Shown here one piece after another: positions 20,244-28,230 of a stretch of DNA of 64,000 bases (positions are counted from its first letter, which is position 1; every line of letters begins with the position of its first letter). The DNA comes from Microvirga zambiensis WSM3693 (lineage in GTDB: Bacteria; Pseudomonadota; Alphaproteobacteria; Rhizobiales; Beijerinckiaceae). The DNA is taken from assembly GCF_016735695.1 (NCBI RefSeq), contig NZ_JAERQD010000018.1:1-64000 (forward strand). Reading direction: 5' to 3'. Under the pieces are notes generated by a model. The model ran no database searches. It was not told the DNA's origin and was given only the letters and a program-made list of their open reading frames with translations. A program made the translations under genes and the position numbers.

Positions 20244-20969
20244 TTGCGTCTCAGCGTTAACAATTTGGCCTGTACCCGGGGAGAACGCCGCATCTTCGAA
20301 GGCGTTTCCTTCGACCTCGCGCCGGGCGAGGCCCTGGTGATCACCGGCCGCAACGGGGCCGGCAAATCCTCCCTGCTCGACATCCTGGCCGGGCGCCTGC
20401 ATCCCGCCGCGGGAGCGATTCGCCTGGAGGGTGCCGGCGAGCGGATTCTGCCCGAATGCCTGCATTATGTCGGGCACAGGGATGCCCTCAAATCGGCGCT
20501 CACGGCGGAGGAAAACCTCGCCTTCGCCCGCGATTTTCTTGGGAGCCCGGCGCTCACCCCGCGGGAGGCTCTCGATGCTGTGGGCCTCGCCCATGCCGCC
20601 CGGCTCCCCGTCGCCTACCTCTCCGCCGGGCAGCGCCGGCGGGTGGCGCTCGCCCGCCTGCTCGTCGCCCACAGGCCGCTCTGGCTCCTCGACGAGCCGA
20701 CCTCGGCGCTGGATACCTCCTCGCAGGAGACGTTGCGCCTGATTCTCGAAAGTCACCGGGAAAGCGGAGGGATGATTGCCGCTACGACCCATTCGCCTTT
20801 GTTCCTGAAGGACGCGAAGGAGATCAAGATCGATCGCATCCCTAACCCTCCCCCCTCCGCGGGGGAGGGTGCCGAGCGGAGCGAGGCGGGAGAGGGGGCG
20901 TCATCGTCGTCGTCCTTCCCCTCTCCCGGCCCTCCGGGCCACCCTCTCCCGCAGAGGGGAGAGGGATAA
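20244..20969 (+). CDS. ccmA: Heme exporter ATP-binding protein CcmA with repeat-derived C-terminus
   Basis: 241 aa from a TTG start. ABC ATPase of the CcmAB(C) complex that releases holo-CcmE in cytochrome c maturation. Walker A GRNGAGKSSLL, signature LSAGQRRRVALARL and Walker B WLLDEPTSALD are intact. CcmA is usually 200-215 aa; here the last ~41 residues, from NPPPSAGEG to the end at LPQRGEG, are encoded by a family C palindromic repeat (20846-20965). The stop TAA overlaps the ccmB ATG by one base, so translational coupling survives. The ATPase core looks complete, and I expect the tail to be tolerated. Confidence 0.93.
   Translation: MRLSVNNLACTRGERRIFEGVSFDLAPGEALVITGRNGAGKSSLLDILAGRLHPAAGAIRLEGAGERILPECLHYVGHRDALKSALTAEENLAFARDFLGSPALTPREALDAVGLAHAARLPVAYLSAGQRRRVALARLLVAHRPLWLLDEPTSALDTSSQETLRLILESHRESGGMIAATTHSPLFLKDAKEIKIDRIPNPPPSAGEGAERSEAGEGASSSSSFPSPGPPGHPLPQRGEG
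20846..20965. repeat. Family C palindromic repeat inside the 3' end of ccmA
   Basis: About 120 bp with outer arms CCCTCCCCCCTCCGCGGGGG and CCCTCTCCCGCAGAGGGGAG plus an inner CCGGCCCTCCGGGCC hairpin. It is wholly open in the ccmA frame. The frame is the same as in the rluA-type and rimM copies, each arm encoding a GEG-like tripeptide. Confidence 0.85.
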
Positions 20970-21637
20970 TGCTCAGATCCTTCACCGCCCTCCTGATCCG
21001 CGACCTCAAGCTCGCCGCCCGCGTCGGCGGCTCGGGGGTGATGGGGCTGATCTTCTTCCTGATGATCGTCACGCTGATCCCCTTCGCCCTCGGGCCGGAT
21101 CTCAACCTGCTCTCGCGCATCGGCCCGGCAATCCTCTGGATCGCGGCCCTGCTCGCGACCCTGATCGGCCTCGACCGCCTGTTCCAGGCCGATCAGGAGG
21201 ACGGGTCCCTCGACCTCCTGCGCCTCTCGCATGCTCCGCTGGAGATCGTGGTTCTGGCCAAGGTCCTGGCCTATTGGCTGGTGACGGGCCTGCCGCTCGC
21301 CATCGCAGCGCCCTTCCTCGGCCTTCTCGTGGCGCTCTCGCCGGAAGGCATGCTGGCCATGGTGGCGACCCTTCTGGTCGGCACGCCGGCTCTCACCTTC
21401 ATCGGCGCGGTCGGAGCGGCGCTGACCTCGTCGCTCAGGCGCGGCGGACTGATTCTCGCGATCCTCGTCCTGCCCTTCATGATCCCGACCCTGATCTTCG
21501 GGGTCTCGGCCGCCAATGCGGCGCTCGGCGGCACGATCCCGTTCATGACGCCCTTCCTGGTGCTGGTCGCCCTGTCGCTGATCGCGGCGGTCGTCGGCAC
21601 GGTGGGGGCGGCGGCGGCGCTCAGGTCAGGGGAGTAG
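20969..21637 (+). CDS. ccmB: Heme exporter protein CcmB
   Basis: 222 aa integral membrane protein with about six helices (for example GVMGLIFFLMIVTLIPFALG and LSLIAAVVGTVGAAAAL), matching CcmB in length and in the N-terminal LLIRDLKLAAR motif. It is the permease subunit partnering CcmA. The ATG overlaps the ccmA stop in TAATG. Typical alphaproteobacterial order would continue with ccmC, but here ccmC lies 4.4 kb further on. Confidence 0.94.
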   Translation: MLRSFTALLIRDLKLAARVGGSGVMGLIFFLMIVTLIPFALGPDLNLLSRIGPAILWIAALLATLIGLDRLFQADQEDGSLDLLRLSHAPLEIVVLAKVLAYWLVTGLPLAIAAPFLGLLVALSPEGMLAMVATLLVGTPALTFIGAVGAALTSSLRRGGLILAILVLPFMIPTLIFGVSAANAALGGTIPFMTPFLVLVALSLIAAVVGTVGAAAALRSGE

Positions 21638-21644
21638 CAGGCCG

Positions 21645-22133
21645 ATGAGGGAGCGTCTCGTCCTGCGCCTGCGCCGTTCCCTGACCGCTCCAGTCCCGAA
21701 GCCTGCCTGGCCTGCCGGGATCCGGCTCGCGCCGTTCGAGCCCGACCGGCATGCGCAACGGGTCCATGCCCTGCTTGTGGAGGCCTATGCCCGAGGCGGC
21801 GGCTATGTCGAACCCTTCGCGATCTGGTGGCCGAGCCTGCGCGACGATTCTGAATACGATCCGGCGCTGGTTTTCATGGCAGCGAACGAACAGGACGAGA
21901 TCGTCGGCGTGGCGCAATGCTGGACGAGCGCCTTCGTGAAGGATCTCGCCGTCGTCCCCGCCATGCGCCGTCAGGGGCTGGGTTCGGCCCTGCTGAGCCA
22001 TGTCCTCGGTAACTTTGCCGACAGAGGTTTTTCTCACGTCGATCTGAAGGTGGAGGCGGACAACCCGTCAGGCGCGCTTCGTCTCTATCGGTCGTTGGGT
22101 TTCGAGACGGTCGAGTCGTATCGTCTGGCCTAG
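21645..22133 (+). CDS. GNAT-family N-acetyltransferase
   Basis: 162 aa, seven bases after ccmB and probably cotranscribed with it. The acetyl-CoA motif is VVPAMRRQGLGSALLSHVLG, followed by VEADNPSGALRLYRSLGFE, a strong GNAT C-terminal pattern. The substrate is unknown. It starts MRERLVLRLRRSL and begins the accessory block that separates ccmB from ccmC. Confidence 0.87.
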   Translation: MRERLVLRLRRSLTAPVPKPAWPAGIRLAPFEPDRHAQRVHALLVEAYARGGGYVEPFAIWWPSLRDDSEYDPALVFMAANEQDEIVGVAQCWTSAFVKDLAVVPAMRRQGLGSALLSHVLGNFADRGFSHVDLKVEADNPSGALRLYRSLGFETVESYRLA

Positions 22134-22163
22134 AGCCGGAAACAGCTCCATTGCGCGGCGCCA

Positions 22164-22187
22164 ATTCTCTGACTAAAGTCAGAGAAT
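22164..22187. promoter_or_regulatory. Perfect inverted repeat overlapping the MarR-GNAT start: candidate operator
   Basis: ATTCTCTGACT - AA - AGTCAGAGAAT, two perfect 11-base arms. The A and T of the ATG start codon are the last bases of the right arm and there is no Shine-Dalgarno. A binding site of the MarR domain encoded just downstream, with autorepression and perhaps a leaderless transcript, is inferred. Confidence 0.7.
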
Positions 22188-23067
22188 GACCGAGCGCCAG
22201 ATCGAGCAGGTTCGCCGCTTCAACCGCATCGTCACGCAGCATGTGGGTGCGCTGGAGGACAGCTATCTCCGGCGCGGCCGACCCCTGGGACAGGCGCGGC
22301 TTCTGCACGAAATCGGACCAGAGGGCATTGAGGTGAGGGCCTTGCGCGACAGGCTCAAACTGGATTCGGGCTATGTCAGCCGTCTGCTTCGCGCGCTCGA
22401 AACACAGGGGCTCGTCGAGGTGCGGAGCGGGAAGGGTGATGGCCGCGTCCGCAAGGCTTTCCTGACACCAAAGGGCCGCTCCGAGCGGGCAACCTACGAT
22501 ACCCTGTCCGACGAGCTGGCCGCGTCCTTCCTCGCGCCCCTCGATCCCGCGCAGCGCGACCGCCTCGTCGCGGCCATGGCCGAGGTCGAATGCCTGCTGC
22601 GGGCGGGCGAGGTGGAATTGCGCTTCGAGGCCGCGGACAGCGCGGCGGCGCAATCCTGTCTGGAGCGGTATTTCGGCGAGCTCGCTCAGCGTTTCGAACT
22701 CGGCTTCGACCCCGCCAGGAGCAATTCCGCCAGCGTCGCGGAAATGACGCCTCCTGCGGGTTTCTTCATCGTGGCCTGGCTCGACGGCGAACCTGTCGGA
22801 TGCGGTGCGCTCAAACTCGCGGACGCCATCACGGGCGAGATCAAGCGGATGTGGACCTCACCCTCCGCCCGCGGCCTCGGGATCGCGCGAAAGGTGCTGC
22901 GGGCGCTCGAGGACAAGGCACGCGAAACAGGCCTCGCGCGGCTGCATCTGGAAACCAACCGCACCCTGAGCGAGGCCCAGGCGCTGTATCGCCGGGAAGG
23001 CTATGCGGAGGTCGCAGCTTTCAACAGCGAGCCCTACGCGCATCACTGGTTCGAAAAGCGGCTTTGA
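22186..23067 (+). CDS. MarR transcriptional regulator fused to GNAT acetyltransferase
   Basis: 293 aa. Residues ~30-125 are a MarR winged helix (VRALRDRLKLDSGYVSRLLR as recognition region, then GDGRVRKAFLTPKGR as wing). Residues ~145-293 are a GNAT domain with MWTSPSARGLGIARKVLRAL as acetyl-CoA site and AQALYRREGYAEV near the end. Such two-domain proteins are known as HTH/GNAT regulators in Proteobacteria, but their ligands are largely unknown. The perfect palindrome on the start codon suggests autoregulation. It is not clearly linked to any target other than the upstream GNAT gene. Confidence 0.92.
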   Translation: MTERQIEQVRRFNRIVTQHVGALEDSYLRRGRPLGQARLLHEIGPEGIEVRALRDRLKLDSGYVSRLLRALETQGLVEVRSGKGDGRVRKAFLTPKGRSERATYDTLSDELAASFLAPLDPAQRDRLVAAMAEVECLLRAGEVELRFEAADSAAAQSCLERYFGELAQRFELGFDPARSNSASVAEMTPPAGFFIVAWLDGEPVGCGALKLADAITGEIKRMWTSPSARGLGIARKVLRALEDKARETGLARLHLETNRTLSEAQALYRREGYAEVAAFNSEPYAHHWFEKRL

Positions 23068-23073
23068 GCGCGG

Positions 23074-23751
23074 CTAGGCTAGGCCGAACGCCGCATCGAA
23101 CCCTTCCGCGCCTTCGCAGGTGAAGGTGAGCACGCGGCCGGCATCGCGCCGGATCCATTTTCGCTCGATCATCCGGTCGAGGATCGCGGCGCCCAAAGCG
23201 CCGCCGAGATGGCTGTGGCGTTCGCTCCAGTCGAGGCAGGCGCGGCAGAGAGGGCGGCGGCCCTTGTCCAGCCTCGCGAGATCGATGCCGAAATCGCCGA
23301 AGAAGGCGCGGCCCTTGTTCGTGAGTGCGAGATCTTGGCCGCCCTCGATGAGGCCCTGACGCTCGGCGCCCTGCAGCAGCGCGACGCCGCGCTCGCCGGC
23401 AAGATGATCGTAGCAGACGCGCGCAGATCGGAGCGCCGCATCCTTCGGGCCGGTTCTGACGCGGGTCGCTCCGGTGCGCTGGGCGAGGCCCATCAGGGCC
23501 TCAAGCACCTGCGCCACGTCCGGGCCGGAGAGCCGGAAATAGCGGTGCCGCCCTTGCTTTTCCGCGACGAGGAGGTTCGCCGCATCGAGCTTGGCGAGAT
23601 GCCCGCTCGCCGTCTGGAGCGTGACGCCGGCCGCCTGGGCGAGCTCGCTCACGGTGAGCGCCCGCCCGTCCATGAGAGCGGTGAGGATATTGGCCCGGGC
23701 CGGATCGCCGAGAAGCGCGGCCACGGAGGCGATGACGGGACCTTCTTTCAT
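23074..23751 (-). CDS. ArsR-family winged-helix regulator
   Basis: 225 aa, longer than classical ArsR (about 100-120). An N-terminal HTH (LLGDPARANILTALMDGRAL, then VSELAQAAGVTLQTASGHLA) is followed by a dimer helix and a C-terminal domain with CRACLDWSERHSHLGG, a possible metal or ligand site with Cys and His residues. It is divergent from the NIPSNAP-ABM pair. An imperfect palindrome (CTTCG-N8-CGAAG at about 23755-23772) in the shared promoter could be its operator. Ligand unknown. Confidence 0.85.
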   Translation of the reverse strand: MKEGPVIASVAALLGDPARANILTALMDGRALTVSELAQAAGVTLQTASGHLAKLDAANLLVAEKQGRHRYFRLSGPDVAQVLEALMGLAQRTGATRVRTGPKDAALRSARVCYDHLAGERGVALLQGAERQGLIEGGQDLALTNKGRAFFGDFGIDLARLDKGRRPLCRACLDWSERHSHLGGALGAAILDRMIERKWIRRDAGRVLTFTCEGAEGFDAAFGLA

Positions 23752-23828
23752 ACTTCGATCATAGCCGAAGCATGGATGTCGGGCAATCGGCTAATCTGCC
23801 TGGCATCGACGCAACAGGACACGATTCG

Positions 23829-24158
23829 ATGATCACCTGCTTCATCCGCTACGAGATCGACCCGTTCAAGGTCGAGGCTTTCAACGAATATGCCCGCAAC
23901 TGGGGCCAGGCCATTCCGCGCTGCGGCGCCGATCTGATCGGCTACTACGCTCCGCACGAGGGCTCGGCCACGACCGCTTACGGAGTCTACAACATCGGGT
24001 CTCTGGCCGCATACGAGTCCTACCGCGCCCGCCTGAAGGACGACCCGATAGGGCGCGCGAACTACGAATTTGCTAAACAGGAAAAATTCATCCGCCGGGA
24101 GGACCGGATCTTCCTCCGGCTCGCCTCGGCGCCCCATGCGGAGCTCTTGAAGCCATGA
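23829..24158 (+). CDS. NIPSNAP-family protein
   Basis: 109 aa from ATG 23829 (MITCFIRYEIDPFKVEAFNE); a longer frame upstream would overlap the ArsR promoter. Residues fit a NIPSNAP dimeric alpha/beta barrel (YYAPHEGSATTAYGVYNI, SYRARLKDDPIGRANYEFA). Function of bacterial NIPSNAP proteins is unclear. The stop overlaps the start of the ABM gene in ATGA, so the two are probably translated together and may form a mixed barrel complex; that is inference. Confidence 0.85.
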   Translation: MITCFIRYEIDPFKVEAFNEYARNWGQAIPRCGADLIGYYAPHEGSATTAYGVYNIGSLAAYESYRARLKDDPIGRANYEFAKQEKFIRREDRIFLRLASAPHAELLKP

Positions 24159-24526
24159 TCGCGGTGATCTTCGAAGTCTGGCCGGACGGGGAGGACGGCA
24201 AGCGGGATTATCTCGGCCTCGCCGCAGCCTTGCGCTCGGACCTGACGGGCATGGACGGCTTCATCTCCGTCGAGCGCTTTCAGAGCCTGACCGAGCCGGA
24301 CAAGATGCTGTCGCTGTCGTTCTGGCGCGACGAGGAGGCGGTGCGCGCCTGGCGCAACCTGCCCTCTCACCGCTCGACGCAAGGGGCGGGCCGTGCCGGC
24401 ATCTTCCGCGATTACCGTCTGCGGGTGGCGGCAGTGATCCGCGATTACGGCCTGAACGAGCGCGCGGAGGCGCCCGACGACAGCCGCGAGGCGCATGAGG
24501 GCGTCAAGGCTTCGGAATCTGGCTGA
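24155..24526 (+). CDS. Antibiotic biosynthesis monooxygenase (ABM) domain protein
   Basis: 123 aa, translationally coupled to the NIPSNAP gene. The pattern VIFEVWPDGEDGKRDYLGLA, GMDGFISVERFQSL and MLSLSFWRDEEAVRAWRNL is typical of ABM dimeric alpha/beta barrels, some of which act on heme or quinols. The catalytic residues differ among subfamilies, so no reaction is claimed. Regulation by the divergent ArsR protein is inferred from arrangement. Confidence 0.85.
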   Translation: MIAVIFEVWPDGEDGKRDYLGLAAALRSDLTGMDGFISVERFQSLTEPDKMLSLSFWRDEEAVRAWRNLPSHRSTQGAGRAGIFRDYRLRVAAVIRDYGLNERAEAPDDSREAHEGVKASESG

Positions 24527-24554
24527 TAATTCAATTACCCCACGTCTACCTACC

Positions 24555-24588
24555 CCACGTCATGGCCGGCCTTGTGCCGGCATGAAAG
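24555..24588. repeat. Partial palindromic repeat, family A (copy 2)
   Basis: Half element CCACGTCATGGCCGGCCTTGTGCCGGCATG. The rest of 24527-24731 shows no gene. Confidence 0.7.
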
Positions 24589-24731
24589 ATCACAACAGAC
24601 GATATCGACCATCGACGCTGCCCCCTTGAGCTTTTGACCGGGGGGTATCGCCATATGTCCAAGACGAAAGTCCAAAAGCCGATACAGCCGCTTGAGACGG
24701 TCCGAGGGTCCCGGCCATCATTCTCCCCGCA

Positions 24732-25721
24732 TCAAGGCCTTAAGCTGATTCCAAAAGCCTGCTCGATGGCGGGCTTGCCGTCCCGCTCGACGCGGTAGAT
24801 GGCGCGGTAGAGGCCGGGGCGGAAGCCGCCCGCCGGCTGCTTGATGCCGGCAAAGGCCATCCACTGCGCCTTGGCGCGGTCGAGGGGCGGGGCCTTGTTC
24901 TGGGCGACCGGCTTGCCGTCGGAGTCGAAAAGGGTGAGCGTCTGCACGTCGCCGCCTTTCAGCCCGATGGCCCGCACATAGGCGACGAGGGCGGGCGAGC
25001 GGGTCGTCGGCACCTCCTGCTCCGTCGCGCCGGATTCGATCGCCTCCATCGTCACGGGGCCGCTCGCAAACCCCTTGTTGAGCACGCTGCCGCCCTGATA
25101 GGCCAGCGCCCGCTGGAGCGAGGCCTCCCACAGGGACTTGCCGCCGCCGCAGGACTTTTCGGGGGCGCCGTAGGCGAAGGGATCGACCGGCTTGCCGTCC
25201 TTGCGCAGGGTGAAATGCAGGTGCGGGAATTCCGTCATGCCGGAGAGCCCGATCCGACCGATCCGGTCGCCCGTCTTGACGATGTCGCCCGGCTTCACCG
25301 CGAGGCTGCCCTTGGCCATGTGGCAATACTGCGTCTCCCAGCCATTGCCGTGATCGACCACGGCGCCGTTGCCGCATTCGGTATTGCCGACGCTCTCGCG
25401 CCCGCGCCCGGCGATGGAAACGTCCTCGACCCCGTCGCGGACGCGCAAAACCTTGCCGTCTGCAGGCGCGACCACATCGACGCCCGCCTTCTGCGCCGCC
25501 ATGGTCGGGATCCGGATATCGGTGCCGTTATGGTCGTCGTAGGTGAGGGTGCCGCATTGATAATCGCTCGCTGACGGCGAGGGATCGCGGTCGACATAAT
25601 GCTGGATGAGGCAGTCGCGCCCGATCTCGCAGGCCACCGGCAGGCGCAGGGAAATGTCCTGCGCTGCAGCGGGACTGGACAGGAGGGCGAGGCCGATGAG
25701 GCCGGCAGATCCAAGACGCAT
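24732..25721 (-). CDS. Secreted M23-family metallopeptidase
   Basis: 329 aa from ATG 25721 (MRLGSAGLIGLALLSSPAAA), with GGAG upstream and a signal peptide cut after PAAAQ; longer frames into the repeat upstream are not credible. LytM-type zinc ligands are visible: HNGTD (His and Asp) and HLHF (last His), with GNGWETQYCHM between. Conserved cysteines suggest disulfides. It probably cleaves peptidoglycan cross-bridges in the periplasm. The C-terminal ~120 residues form an extra beta-rich domain that I do not recognise. Confidence 0.9.
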   Translation of the reverse strand: MRLGSAGLIGLALLSSPAAAQDISLRLPVACEIGRDCLIQHYVDRDPSPSASDYQCGTLTYDDHNGTDIRIPTMAAQKAGVDVVAPADGKVLRVRDGVEDVSIAGRGRESVGNTECGNGAVVDHGNGWETQYCHMAKGSLAVKPGDIVKTGDRIGRIGLSGMTEFPHLHFTLRKDGKPVDPFAYGAPEKSCGGGKSLWEASLQRALAYQGGSVLNKGFASGPVTMEAIESGATEQEVPTTRSPALVAYVRAIGLKGGDVQTLTLFDSDGKPVAQNKAPPLDRAKAQWMAFAGIKQPAGGFRPGLYRAIYRVERDGKPAIEQAFGISLRP

Positions 25722-25805
25722 GATCGCTCCGCAACAGTGATGCATGGAGTATAGGCCGGTTCGTGAGGCGGATGAAGGGCGGGGCGAATTCGGAGCCACT
25801 TCACA

Positions 25806-25900
25806 CCACGTCATCACCGACCTTGTGCCGGTGATCCCGATTGGAAAAGCGTTGTGCCTCATAGCATCGGGATGGCCGGGACAAGCCCGGCCATGACGTC
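25806..25900. repeat. Palindromic repeat, family A (copy 3)
   Basis: CACGTCATCACCGACCTTGT ... GGCCGGGACAAGCCCGGCC, ending ATGACGTC. It lies upstream of the M23 gene. The region 25901-26085 before ccmC shows nothing else. Confidence 0.8.
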
Positions 25901-26085
25901 AAGACCTTGCTCCGTCAAGCCACTCAACATCCGCGAGGGGAGATGCGGCCACGCTCCTACGCACATGTCCTGACTGCACGAACGCCCTCGATACCCCTAA
26001 AAGCCCCCGATCCTGGCGAAAACGTTACGCGGCTTGCGGCGTTCTCTCCGTTGCAGGCATTTCTCAAGACCGCTACACCGAGCCC

Positions 26086-26826
26086 ATGATCCGAGAGCTT
26101 GCCAATCCGACCCGCTTCATGAGCCTCAGCGGCACGCTGCTGCCGTGGCTGGGAGGGCTGGCGGCGCTGCTGATAGTCATCGGGCTCTACATGGTCTGGT
26201 TCACCGCGCCCGCCGATTACCAGCAGGGCGAGACGGTCAAAATCATGTACATCCATGTGCCGGCGGCTTGGTTGTCCCTGTTCTTCTACATGACCATGGC
26301 GGCCTCGGCGCTCGGGACCCTGGTCTGGCGCCATCCGCTGGCGGACGTGTCGCAGAAGGCGGCCGCCCCCATCGGTGCCGCCTTCACGCTGATCTGCCTC
26401 GTCACCGGCTCGCTCTGGGGCAAACCCATGTGGGGCACCTATTGGCAATGGGATGCCAGGCTTACCTCCATGCTCGTGATGCTGCTGATCTATCTCGGCA
26501 TCCTCGCGCTCTGGCGTGCCATCGAGGAGCCCAACCGCGCCGCCCGCGCCGTGTCGATCCTGACCCTTGTGGGCGCCGTGAACGTGCCGATCGTGAAATT
26601 CTCCGTCGATTGGTGGAACACCCTGCACCAGCCGGCCTCGGTCTTCCGCCTCGACGGCCCGACGATCCATGCCTCCATGCTCGTGCCGCTTCTGATCATG
26701 GCGCTCGCCTTCACCCTCGTCGGCGTGGCCCTGCATCTCTCCGGCATGCGCACGGAGATCCTGCGCCGCCGGGTGCGCACCCTCACCATCCTCGAGGCCG
26801 AGCGCCTCGACGCACAGGCGGCTTGA
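26086..26826 (+). CDS. ccmC: Heme ABC transporter permease CcmC
   Basis: 246 aa with six predicted membrane helices and the tryptophan-rich heme-handling motif WGTYWQWDARLTSM, flanked by the conserved histidine in YIHVPAAWLSL. CcmC loads heme onto CcmE at the periplasmic face of the inner membrane. It opens the ccmCDG operon; ccmAB is 4.4 kb upstream, separated by accessory genes. Confidence 0.96.
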   Translation: MIRELANPTRFMSLSGTLLPWLGGLAALLIVIGLYMVWFTAPADYQQGETVKIMYIHVPAAWLSLFFYMTMAASALGTLVWRHPLADVSQKAAAPIGAAFTLICLVTGSLWGKPMWGTYWQWDARLTSMLVMLLIYLGILALWRAIEEPNRAARAVSILTLVGAVNVPIVKFSVDWWNTLHQPASVFRLDGPTIHASMLVPLLIMALAFTLVGVALHLSGMRTEILRRRVRTLTILEAERLDAQAA

Positions 26827-26829
26827 ACC

Positions 26830-26985
26830 ATGTCGCACGGCTTCTTCATCGCGTTCTCCTATATCCTGACGGCTCTCGTCGTCCTCGGACTGATCCTGCG
26901 CGCCGTCATCGATCACCGTATCCAGGTGAACGCGCTCGCCGATCTCGAATCGCGCGGCATCGGCCGGAGGTCGCGCCGTGGCTGA
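26830..26985 (+). CDS. ccmD: Heme exporter protein CcmD
   Basis: 51 aa, too short for most gene callers. MSHGFFIAFSYILTALVVLG is a single membrane helix, followed by a short basic tail (GRRSRRG), as in CcmD, the small subunit that helps release holo-CcmE from CcmABC. It begins three bases after the ccmC stop and overlaps the ccmG GTG start by eight bases. Position and size support the call more than sequence does. Confidence 0.85.
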   Translation: MSHGFFIAFSYILTALVVLGLILRAVIDHRIQVNALADLESRGIGRRSRRG

Positions 26986-27556
26986 GGCTGTCGAGCGCCC
27001 ACGCTCGCGCCTCCTCTTCCTGCTGCCGGCGCTGGTTTTCATCGCGCTGGTGGTGCTTTTCGGAATGCAGCTGATCTCGGGGAGAAACCCGGCCGAGGTG
27101 CCCTCGGTCCTCATCAACAAGCCGGTCCCGGTCTTCAGCCTCGCGCCGCTCGAAGGCCTGCTCGCCAACGGCCGGCCCGTGCCCGGCTTCTCGAACGAGG
27201 ACCTCAAGGGCCGCGTGACCGTGGTGAACGTCTGGGCCTCCTGGTGCGCCCCCTGCCGCCAGGAGCACCCGCTGCTGGTCGATCTCGCGAAGGATCCGTC
27301 GATCCGCGTCGTCGGCATCAACCAGAAGGACAATCCTGACAACGCCCGCCGCTTCCTCGGCACCCTCGGCAATCCGTATGCGGCCGTCGGCACTGACCCG
27401 AACGGCCGCGCCTCCATCGATTGGGGCGTCTACGGCGTCCCCGAAACCTTCATCGTCGGTCCCGACGGCACCATCCGCCACAAGCATATCGGGCCGCTGA
27501 CGCCCGAGAATTTCGGGGCGTTCAAGGAGCGCTTGAGCCAAATCCCGCGCGTTTGA
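26978..27556 (+). CDS. ccmG: Thiol:disulfide interchange protein CcmG (DsbE)
   Basis: 192 aa from GTG 26978. One N-terminal anchor helix ([19 protein letters not shown]) and a periplasmic thioredoxin domain with the active site WCAPC and the CcmG-type insert [28 protein letters not shown] contains the cis-proline. It reduces apocytochrome c cysteines before heme ligation. The 3' end overlaps the convergent DUF188 gene by 35 bases. Confidence 0.95.
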   Translation: MAEAVERPRSRLLFLLPALVFIALVVLFGMQLISGRNPAEVPSVLINKPVPVFSLAPLEGLLANGRPVPGFSNEDLKGRVTVVNVWASWCAPCRQEHPLLVDLAKDPSIRVVGINQKDNPDNARRFLGTLGNPYAAVGTDPNGRASIDWGVYGVPETFIVGPDGTIRHKHIGPLTPENFGAFKERLSQIPRV

Positions 27557-28010
27557 GCCGGTTGATCGCCACGTCGAGCGCCGAGAGGAAGGCTGAGCGG
27601 TCCTTTTGTGAAAACGCCTTCGGCCCGCCTGTCACCTCGCCCATGGCGCGCAGGTCCTCCATCAGGTTGCGGGTGGCGAGCGCCATGCCGATGGAAGCTT
27701 CGGAAAAGGGCTTTCCGGTGGGGCCGATCACCTCGGCGCCGGCCTTGACGCAGCGGCTCGCCAGCGGAATGTCGGCGGTGATCACGATGGCCCCGCGACA
27801 GGCGCGTTCGGCGATCCAGTCGTCGGCGGCGTCGAAGCCGCTGCCGACGATGACGCGCTCGATCAGCGGGTCCTGCGGCACCTGCAGGAAGGCGTTCGAG
27901 ACCACGAAGACCTTGACCCCGTGGCGGGCGGCGACCCGGTAGATCTCCGGCTTCACCGGGCAGGCATCCGCGTCGACGTAAAGGGTGATCGGCTGGAAGG
28001 TCTCGTCCAT
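27522..28010 (-). CDS. YaiI/YqxD family protein (DUF188, PIN-like)
   Basis: 162 aa from ATG 28010 ([20 protein letters not shown]). The N-terminal DADACPVK motif, [16 protein letters not shown] and [14 protein letters not shown] are the hallmarks of this family, whose PIN-like aspartates suggest a nuclease; no function is established. It is convergent with ccmG, overlapping it tail to tail. Confidence 0.9.
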   Translation of the reverse strand: MDETFQPITLYVDADACPVKPEIYRVAARHGVKVFVVSNAFLQVPQDPLIERVIVGSGFDAADDWIAERACRGAIVITADIPLASRCVKAGAEVIGPTGKPFSEASIGMALATRNLMEDLRAMGEVTGGPKAFSQKDRSAFLSALDVAINRLKRAGFGSSAP

Positions 28011-28101
28011 GGACCATATATCCTTCGGGCGGGGGCGGCTTTCGGCCGACCGGTGGGTCGTGACGGCATCACCGGCCAGCAAGAGCCGTGGCTGCAGAGC
28101 C

Positions 28102-28150
28102 TTAGAGCATTCTTGGGCGAAGTGGACCCGGTTCGCCGCCAAAAATGCGG
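28102..28150. repeat. Repeat family E (copy 1)
   Basis: TTAGAGCATTCTTGGGCGAA followed by GTGGACCCGGTTCGCCGCC. It shares AGTGGACCCGGTT with the longer copy at 31697 and resembles the alphaproteobacterial AGAGCAT repeats. It lies in the promoter gap of the divergent DUF188 and cyclase genes. Confidence 0.6.
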
Positions 28151-28230
28151 CAAACCAACGAAGGGAGATGATTCCACGACCGTGGAACCAGCTCCAGATT
28201 ATCAATCCGGCCGGGAGCCAAAAGAAACCT

